Of a stretch of 64,000 nucleotides of DNA, positions 63,969 through 64,000 are shown in pieces (the stretch's first letter is position 1; each line of letters opens with the position of its first letter). The DNA comes from Flavobacterium kayseriense (GTDB lineage: Bacteria; Bacteroidota; Bacteroidia; Flavobacteriales; Flavobacteriaceae): NCBI RefSeq assembly GCF_014305095.1, contig NZ_JACRUI010000001.1, positions 1-64,000 on the forward strand, in the 5' to 3' direction. The translations under genes and the position numbers were made by a program. The notes beneath the pieces are model-generated. The model ran no database searches. It had not been told where the DNA came from and saw only the letters and a program-made list of their open reading frames with translations.

Positions 63969-64000
63969 ATAAACTATGGGTAAAAAAATATTTGAATTAA

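Overview
The window looks like chromosome of a Flavobacterium-type member of the Bacteroidota. The DNA is AT-rich, genes mostly lack Shine-Dalgarno sequences, and many promoters carry the Bacteroidota TAnnTTTG -7 element. A gldA gene (gliding motility), an ExbB-ExbD-ExbD-TonB operon, kynurenine-pathway genes and a ferredoxin-type sulfite reductase fit this. Names are from protein reading alone; no database search was possible. I see no rRNA or tRNA gene, CRISPR array, prophage or insertion sequence.

Layout. 1-0.8 kb is intergenic, with a strong outward-facing promoter at the left edge and a structured repeat. 0.8-4.3 kb holds a LolE-like permease, a cysteine-cluster protein, a methyltransferase and queE. 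4.5-10.2 kb is a minus-strand envelope energy operon (exbB, exbD, exbD, tonB, a small membrane protein, a PstS-like lipoprotein and a TPR protein). 10.6-12.5 kb has a HerA-like ATPase and a cupin. 12.5-20.3 kb has kmo and kynU flanking a penicillin acylase, a flavin-reductase-like protein and an unrecognised flavoprotein-like protein. 20.6-29.8 kb is mostly housekeeping (queA, aroA, MazG-like, two DUF3857 proteins, dtd, rsgA) and a secreted protein gene with an in-frame stop. 29.9-34.3 kb is the phenylalanine/tyrosine operon (pheA, aminotransferase, tyrA, DAHP synthase-chorismate mutase). 34.6 kb is gldA.

36.4-60.5 kb is a sulfur and methionine region: metF, a split metH, a TrxR-like ferredoxin-NADP reductase, siroheme genes, sulfite reductase, cysN, cysD, cysH, a TauE/SafE transporter, an Rrf2 regulator, metZ, a MetX-aspartokinase-homoserine dehydrogenase fusion and metK. 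Together they take sulfate to sulfide, aspartate to homocysteine, and homocysteine to methionine and SAM. The right end carries two outer-membrane proteins.

The most interesting content is regulatory. The aromatic operon has a 26-codon leader peptide rich in Phe, Tyr and Trp, followed by a terminator that abuts pheA and an 8-bp antiterminator pairing, which together make a complete attenuator. SAM-I riboswitches precede metH and metX-thrA, while metK is preceded by an RNA that matches the unrelated SAM-II class. Two Fnr-like dyads sit at exactly the same distance from their promoters' TTTG, and two CTAY-N7-RTAG palindromes flank the divergent cysH/tauE promoters. Four copies of a hairpin element resembling the Flavo-1 RNA motif are scattered through the window.
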